From: Actinomycetota bacterium
GTDB taxonomy: Bacteria; Actinomycetota; Acidimicrobiia; Acidimicrobiales; JAMCPD01
NCBI GenBank assembly: GCA_023379935.1
Contig: JAMCPD010000018.1
Coordinates: 85,222 to 149,221, forward strand
Reading direction: 5' to 3'
DNA: 64,000 nucleotides
Both the position numbers and the translations under genes were made by a program. Below the pieces are notes generated by a model. That model was not told the origin of the DNA. It searched no databases and saw only the letters and a list, made by a program, of their open reading frames with translations. Position 1 is the first letter of the stretch; every line of letters begins with the position of its first letter. Below, one piece after another: positions 63,918 to 64,000 of the stretch.

Positions 63918-64000
63918 TCATCCACACACCCCAACAGGTGTCAAGGCTGCTTCCCGATTAAGGGCGGTCACTGCCTCGTTCTCTAAATTCGAACGAGCGG
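63918..64000 (-). CDS. C-terminal tail of a TnpB/OrfB-like protein (5' part outside window)
   Basis: The minus-strand frame entering from the right edge reads NLENEAVTALNREAALTPVG and VCG before TGA 63918-63920. The NREA segment is common at the C-termini of TnpB/OrfB proteins, downstream of the RuvC domain. Only about 27 codons are visible, so the assignment leans on the adjoining terminal hairpins. Confidence 0.45.
   Translation of the reverse strand, partial: ARSNLENEAVTALNREAALTPVGVCG

Larger units (their letters stand above)
63845..64000 (-). mobile_element. Right end of a second TnpB-type element (continues beyond the window)
   Basis: On the minus strand this carries the end of a TnpB-like frame, a GGCTGG/CCAGCC hairpin (63881-63896), the 19-bp motif 63856-63874 that matches the IS607-like element at 46781-46799, and GAGGAACGG (63845-63853), also shared. 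The plsC gene begins just outside it. The first hairpin and coding sequence differ from the other element, so it is a relative, not a copy. Confidence 0.6.

Overview
The window reads as chromosome of a fairly low-GC actinobacterium, most likely from the Acidimicrobiia. Lineage markers are a DUF4193 zinc-ribbon protein, a GlnR-type regulator beside glutamine synthetase, an F420-type luciferase-like oxidoreductase, the gcvH-FHA-MerR-bifunctional nuclease block known from mycobacteria, DUF2510 and DUF4232 envelope proteins, and a secreted protein with 'YRICDTR' repeats. The genus cannot be fixed from sequence alone.

Region by region. 1-6.4 kb (minus): a pseudopilin cassette of two canonical prepilins, one carrying a LamG-like lectin domain, and one huge non-canonical 'GQAM' prepilin that runs off the left edge in a calcium-binding Asp-rich repeat. 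6.6-12 kb: transketolase, an uncharacterised protein, a GNAT acetyltransferase and two actinobacterial proteins of unknown role. 12.5-14.7 kb: glnA and glnR. 14.7-23.2 kb (minus): the pyrimidine operon pyrR-pyrB-pyrC-carA-carB-pyrD, preceded by a PyrR-binding-loop-like hairpin and a 43-codon leader ORF overlapping the pyrR start. 23.2-28.2 kb: a methyltransferase, a coiled-coil protein built on 84-bp repeats, a decayed secretory lipase, and a NarL-type two-component system. 28.2-34.9 kb (minus): a second, reordered pseudopilin cassette ending in a Gly-rich IPT/TIG protein. 35-40.5 kb: a luciferase-like oxidoreductase, thiS-thiG-thiD and a GH31 glucosidase. 40.5-43.5 kb (minus): two tandem Tat-exported phosphoesterase lipoproteins. 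44.4-46.8 kb: an IS607-like element whose tnpA has an early in-frame stop and whose TnpB-like protein lacks the usual zinc finger and third RuvC acidic residue. 46.8-60 kb (minus): a long gene row from a 1847-residue secreted repeat protein through pgsA, a sugar nucleotidyltransferase/mutase fusion, gcvH, FHA, MerR, bifunctional nuclease and a lipoprotein to a GT87-like membrane protein clipped by the IS. 60-64 kb: tRNA-Pro, tRNA-Gly, a DUF2510 protein, ispH, a glycosyltransferase, an acyltransferase and the edge of a second TnpB-type element sharing a 19-bp terminal hairpin with the first.

Themes: much of the coding capacity makes large surface or pilus-tip-like proteins; biosynthesis genes sit in tight, translationally coupled operons; and TnpB elements have altered the ends of host genes. 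The strongest candidates for something new are the duplicated lectin/calcium-binding pseudopilin cassettes, the coupled PyrR leader ORF, and the aberrant IS607/TnpB element with its conserved terminal hairpin.
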